Source: Dreissena polymorpha
Taxonomy: Eukaryota > Mollusca > Bivalvia > Myida > Dreissenidae
Direction: 5' to 3'
Assembly (NCBI RefSeq): GCF_020536995.1
Contig: NC_068358.1
Location: forward strand, 39,424,060-39,488,059
Length of the DNA: 64,000 bases
Shown: positions 62,701 through 64,000 of the stretch, one piece after another
How positions within the stretch are numbered: position 1 is the first letter of the stretch
Layout of the letters: the number at the start of each line of letters is the position of its first letter
The notes under the pieces: model-generated
The model's database searches: none
What the model was told of the DNA's origin: nothing
The model's input: the letters and a program-made list of their open reading frames with translations, nothing else
Program-made: the position numbers and the translations under genes

Positions 62701-63688
62701 AATTTCGTGACAGGAAGATCAGCTAGTTGACATATTCCAGTCATATCACGACATCCACGTGAACTTCACGCTCTTCAGTCTTCTTCCTTATAACTCCACC
62801 GTTCAAACCCAGTGGCATGATGCGGGCAAAGTCAACCAATCGCTGGCGGAGGACTGCATGTTAATAATTAAAAATGTGATTGGCGAAGCATTTGATAATG
62901 ATTCCATAGAGGGAATAAGAACTGAACTTAAACAAAGAATATCCTTAGTACGTAAAGGTCTGATATTACTGATCTGTTCTAAATATTTACCGAACGAAAA
63001 TAAGTTGTGTTAATCTCTAAATGTGTTTTCATCGCATTCAGTTAAGGCATTTTCAACCGTCGATTTTTATTGTATTATCGTGACAAATAACATAAAAATA
63101 CAAAAGGTAGATATAAACTCTCTATGGGTGATCTTAATTATTGTGTACTACTGTTTTAGGTGAGTGTACAGGGAATGTCCGGTTTTGTACAGTTCGATGA
63201 GAAAGGAAAGAGAACCAACTACAGCATTATCCTGACAGAACTGTCTGCCTTTTCTGGCGAAATGTCTGTGTATGAATTCTCTGCGGTAATACCATTAACA
63301 CCGGAAGTCCACCAACTTACATCATATATTAAACAGCTATAAGTACTATATATATCGAGTGTATAACTGTATGCTAACTAAACCTAAGAAAGTCGTAAGC
63401 TATCTAAGAAACTGTAAAACAAAATCAACAATATGTAAAATATATAAATTACTTTTTTAGCATTTTATGTATTGAAGGCACATGAAGGACGACATTCTTT
63501 CTTGCAGACTCATTGATGCAATGTTTGACGTATAACAGCAAACGTATACATTTTAGCTCGGCGTGTGGTTGGCGAGTCCACCATCTGTGTTTACTGAACG
63601 GCTCCAGATACGCGGCCGCATCGGCATAGGCAATAGAACGTCACCGTTTCCTCTTGTGGGCCGAACTGCTAAGGTCGTGACCATTCTT
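50712..63688 (+). CDS. Ionotropic glutamate receptor, 5' part (eight exons; continues beyond the window)
   Basis: Exons 50712-50793, 59388-59516, 59785-60021, 61340-61518, 61831-61884, 62714-62947, 63160-63285 and 63557-63688 all have AG/GT borders and compatible phases (1,1,1,0,0,0,0,0). Together they give 391 codons. The protein starts with a signal peptide (SIVFTFLFSVGSFGETEINI) and then an amino-terminal domain of the periplasmic-binding-protein fold: INIGAV, IHVIAGQFDKHI, LDLVKKYKWQDVSIFFDDRK, GITAVEKLLTN, RSIVFCKKSN, YEWFFYDP and GMSGFVQFDEKGKRTNYSI. The last exon ends KVVTIL, the start of the S1 half of the glutamate-binding domain. The pore, S2 and C-terminus must lie to the right. 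The product is a cation channel of the plasma membrane gated by glutamate or a related ligand. The FDEKGKRTNY wording is closest to the AMPA/kainate branch. The subtype is undetermined. Confidence 0.85.
52532..52720. mobile_element. Core fragment related to the 54000-54440 element
   Basis: Shares taccgtacccgggaaattta, ctctatattatcggaacaca and tactcaaaaagcatgttgat with 54095-54270, but lacks the long inverted ends. Probably a partial or older copy of the same family. Confidence 0.65.
54000..54440. mobile_element. MULE-like non-autonomous element with long TIRs and 9-bp target duplication
   Basis: A 441-bp element with inverted ends of about 88 bp (54000-54088 against 54440-54353; start GCTCGATTG, with internal acttacatgtacccnggg blocks). 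It is flanked by the direct repeat TCCATTATC (53991-53999 and 54441-54449). Long TIRs plus a 9-bp duplication are typical of Mutator-like elements (family knowledge). No coding capacity. Confidence 0.75.
54550..54616 (+). repeat. tRNA-like SINE head, degenerate
   Basis: Contains tagtggtagagtg (resembling a polymerase III A box) and, about 35 bp later, gcgggtttgatcccc (resembling a B box). The cloverleaf is not convincing as a functional tRNA, so a tRNA-derived SINE fragment is more likely. Confidence 0.45.
55075..55290. repeat. Degenerate TTTTTTCGTACCCAA low-complexity tract
   Basis: About a dozen irregular repeats of a 15-20 bp motif, cgtacccaa plus a variable T run, preceded by a C13-14 run near 55080. 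Open frames through it are compositional. Confidence 0.85.
55303..55390. repeat. Dispersed repeat piece (partner at 49560-49660)
   Basis: Same sequence and orientation as 49560-49660, including the gatgcttttatat...aaaagcatcgtcacacc hairpin core. Confidence 0.7.
57525..58170 (+). mobile_element. LINE 3' fragment in iGluR intron 1
   Basis: An open frame encodes IRDQYIQNWCEIVSSHSELY, then FKYEKYLDAVDHDNYRIALT and KLRLRSYQHEVKTG. After a frame break the C-terminal zinc block continues (CKLCNLNVVEAEVHFVLCC near 57790-57850). The 3' UTR ends gccaaatgcgttatgccgat then ttgcctaataaag, like the LINE end at 32480-32530. A 5'-truncated copy of the array LINE clade, diverged. Confidence 0.7.
59388..59516 (+). 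CDS. iGluR exon 2
   Basis: The acceptor is ttttgtcag. The reading frame forced by exon 1 gives AVLQEWKYLITPVLASKYLG and continues to TKIKI; another frame of the same DNA is longer but has no homology. The donor is g|gttagt. It joins exon 1 as INIG/A-V, the usual first strand of the amino-terminal domain. Confidence 0.65.
59785..60021 (+). CDS. iGluR exon 3
   Basis: Encodes AIDSLKENNIHVIAGQFDKH followed by the 'peaceful T' type segment TTEMTSEYTFSSFQMLPLDD and LDLVKKYKWQDVSIFFDDRK. The donor is g|gtacac. This is the most diagnostic exon for the amino-terminal domain. Confidence 0.85.
60022..61339 (+). other. iGluR intron 3
   Basis: AT-rich. No gene, repeat or RNA that I can support. Confidence 0.5.
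61340..61518 (+). CDS. iGluR exon 4
   Basis: Follows the acceptor gtcaaag. With the leftover G of exon 3 it reads GITAVEKLLTNHELIVKSW, then DEQVRDHLIHMRRVFMQRSI and VFCKKSNIHRLVEM. The donor is gtaaat, phase 0. Confidence 0.8.
61831..61884 (+). CDS. iGluR exon 5 (54 bp)
   Basis: Encodes ARSLAMLSTPYEWFFYDP between tttacag and gtaaga. It is too short to show as a stand-alone open frame. The YEWFF/YxWF element is conserved at this point of the amino-terminal domain. Confidence 0.8.
61885..62713 (+). other. iGluR intron 5
   Basis: AT-rich. Nothing recognised. Confidence 0.5.
62714..62947 (+). CDS. iGluR exon 6
   Basis: Encodes EDQLVDIFQSYHDIHVNFTL, the FSLLPYNSTVQTQWHD segment and AEDCMLIIKNVIGEAFDN, then LKQRISL. 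The acceptor is gacag and the donor gtacgt, phase 0. It contains possible N-glycosylation sites (NFT, NST, NQS), as expected for an extracellular domain. Confidence 0.85.
63160..63285 (+). CDS. iGluR exon 7
   Basis: Encodes VSVQGMSGFVQFDEKGKRTN, then YSIILTELSAFSGEMSVYEF and SA. The GxSGxVQFDxxGKRxNY pattern is the strongest link to AMPA/kainate-type receptors. The acceptor is ttttag and the donor gtaata. Confidence 0.85.
63557..63688 (+). CDS. iGluR exon 8, start of the ligand-binding S1 region
   Basis: Encodes LGVWLASPPSVFTERLQIRG, then RIGIGNRTSPFPLVGRTAKV and VTIL. VxTIL is the usual first strand of the S1 ligand-binding lobe. The donor is gtaagt. The remaining exons lie beyond the window. 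Confidence 0.8.
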
Positions 63689-64000
63689 GTAAGTTTCCAA
63701 CATATGCATCCGTAAAATTTGGCGTAATGCCCGGCTTACAAAACAATTATCAACACATGATTGTTTGCAGTTTTTCTGTCCTAATGATTAAAGTTGTATT
63801 TGAAAACCAATACAGTAACACATACAATATTTTCGTAAATAGTTAACACATATTCTTAACCTTAACAGTGAAAACATATCAGACTAGCAATATATATGCT
63901 TTCATAATGCTTTCTTTGAACAAGTTAAACTACTTAAACCCACTATTTATAGACTTATGTGCAATTAAGAAAACAAACGGGGATCGCAATATGCCAAAAT
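63689..64000 (+). other. Start of iGluR intron 8
   Basis: Begins with the donor gtaagt. No further exon was recognised before the window ends. Confidence 0.5.

Noticed and set aside
1-64000. CRISPR array, bacterial operons, phage or plasmid features
   Set aside because: Introns, LINEs, MITEs and receptor genes show a metazoan genome. None of the tandem repeats has the spacer structure of a CRISPR array.

Overview
This is AT-rich metazoan DNA with introns and a very high load of transposable elements. Several repeat motifs are ones I know from bivalve genomes: the AGGTCA-rich tandem repeat ending in a 'ggcgcagtagggggcattgtg' type tail, the 'agggccatcatggccctcttgt' repeat end, and LINEs with (TTCTG)n tails. 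I infer a marine or freshwater bivalve mollusc; the species is not determinable from the sequence.

Host genes are few. (1) The last coding exon of a nucleoporin, probably NUP58, lies on + at 897-1072. (2) A rhodopsin-class GPCR lies on the minus strand at 5699-4271. It is broken into three frames and is probably a pseudogene. (3) The 5' half of an ionotropic glutamate receptor gene lies on + from 50712 and runs off the right edge. I assembled it from eight exons whose splice phases all agree; they encode a signal peptide and the amino-terminal ligand-binding-like domain (391 codons).

The rest is mobile or repetitive DNA. 1.5-3.6 kb: an old duplicated block (second copy at 14.75-15.4 kb) interrupted by an AGGTCA-rich tandem repeat. 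8.7-14.07 kb: two head-to-tail copies of a LINE with a restriction-like endonuclease, the first 5'-truncated and the second nearly complete. 15.95-17.14 kb: a minus-strand LINE remnant. 17.14-24.42 kb: a DIRS-type tyrosine-recombinase retrotransposon fossil. 20.34-32.41 kb: a three-unit tandem array of about 4.78 kb units, each carrying the right part of the DIRS element, a LINE fragment and a TTAA-flanked MITE. 32.4-33.8 kb: a minus-strand LINE 5' half with its APE endonuclease. 33.87-36.42 kb: a GC-rich inverted complex with PIF/Harbinger-like ends, a Myb/SANT coding fragment and an about 51-bp minisatellite that flips orientation in the middle. 41.95-42.38 kb: a 44-bp minisatellite. 43.5-44.6 kb: another LINE fragment. 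45.49-45.98 kb: a piggyBac-like MITE. 52.5-54.45 kb: two related copies of a MULE-like element, one with long terminal inverted repeats and a 9-bp target duplication. Long stretches (5.7-8.7, 36.4-41.9 and 46-49.5 kb) show no gene or element that I can support.
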